From RUG695 sp050943135 (GTDB taxonomy: Bacteria; Planctomycetota; Planctomycetia; Pirellulales; Thermoguttaceae), in NCBI GenBank assembly GCA_050943135.1, contig JBMNOP010000006.1, positions 131,172-195,171 on the forward strand: DNA of 64,000 nt. Direction: 5' to 3'. The notes under the pieces are model-generated. The model did not search any database, was not told the origin of the DNA, and worked only from the letters and a program-made list of their open reading frames with translations. The position numbers and the translations under genes are program-made. This document shows, piece after piece, positions 63,956-64,000 of this stretch. Every line of letters begins with the position of its first letter. Position 1 is the first letter of the stretch.

Positions 63956-64000
63956 AATATAAATCCGGTAAAAGTGAATCAACAGTGCGCCAATCAATCA

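Overview
The window is visibly GC-rich bacterial chromosome, densely coding on both strands, and most likely from a member of the Planctomycetota. The pointers are a giant UvrA carrying three ABC half-modules, with a stray fourth half-module elsewhere in the window; a DapL-type LL-diaminopimelate aminotransferase; a membrane-anchored squalene-cyclase-repeat protein; a histidine kinase with a CxxCH-bearing Tll0287-like sensor; a huge GspK-like secretion protein; and Gram-negative envelope genes (LptD, FlhA). This is inference from gene content; no 16S gene is present, and no rRNA or tRNA gene was found.

Layout. 0-11 kb (+): end of a small gene and a 2357-residue GspK/PilX-like protein, a heme-motif histidine kinase and a DUF4340 protein. 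11-15 kb (-): an LPG-synthase-TM family membrane protein, Maf and IlvD. 15-28 kb, mostly +: HAD hydrolase, Ski2-like helicase, ScpA (-), HtrA protease, DapL, giant UvrA. 28.4-33.5 kb is gene-poor apart from an 890-residue lipoprotein with 23 Sel1 repeats (-) and a decayed Sel1 scrap. 33.5-41.5 kb (+): TPR protein, ZnuA-like metal-binding protein, a cytochrome-like lipoprotein split by a T10 tract, citrate synthase overlapped by the squalene-cyclase-repeat protein, ApbE. 41.8-45.7 kb (+): the classic phoH - 7TM-HD (pgpH) - ybeY cluster, facing a short Hsp70 (-). 47.4-53.3 kb is accessory in character: a frameshifted type ISP restriction-modification remnant, a Tat-exported metallo-beta-lactamase-fold protein (-), an AT-rich stretch with an orphan 160-residue gene, about 1 kb without a confident gene, and a second, cytoplasmic Sel1 protein. 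53.3-64 kb: a TPP-riboswitch-controlled thi4, flhA (-), a CxxC-less thioredoxin-like protein, LptD and the detached fourth UvrA half-module, then an intrinsic terminator near the right edge.

Transcription signals look sigma70-like. I could place about a dozen promoters with TTGACA/TATAAT-type boxes at 15-18 nt spacing, several with leaders of 150-230 nt (ilvD, htrA, phoH, thi4). The most noteworthy observations are: (1) the UvrA split exactly at an ABC-module boundary, with the fourth module 33 kb away and carrying a duplicated C-terminal domain; (2) a T10 homopolymer that puts a lipoprotein signal and a C-terminal CNTCH heme motif in different frames; (3) a TPP aptamer followed by a hairpin that would bury the thi4 Shine-Dalgarno; and (4) the 108-bp-period Sel1 array with a nearby remnant.
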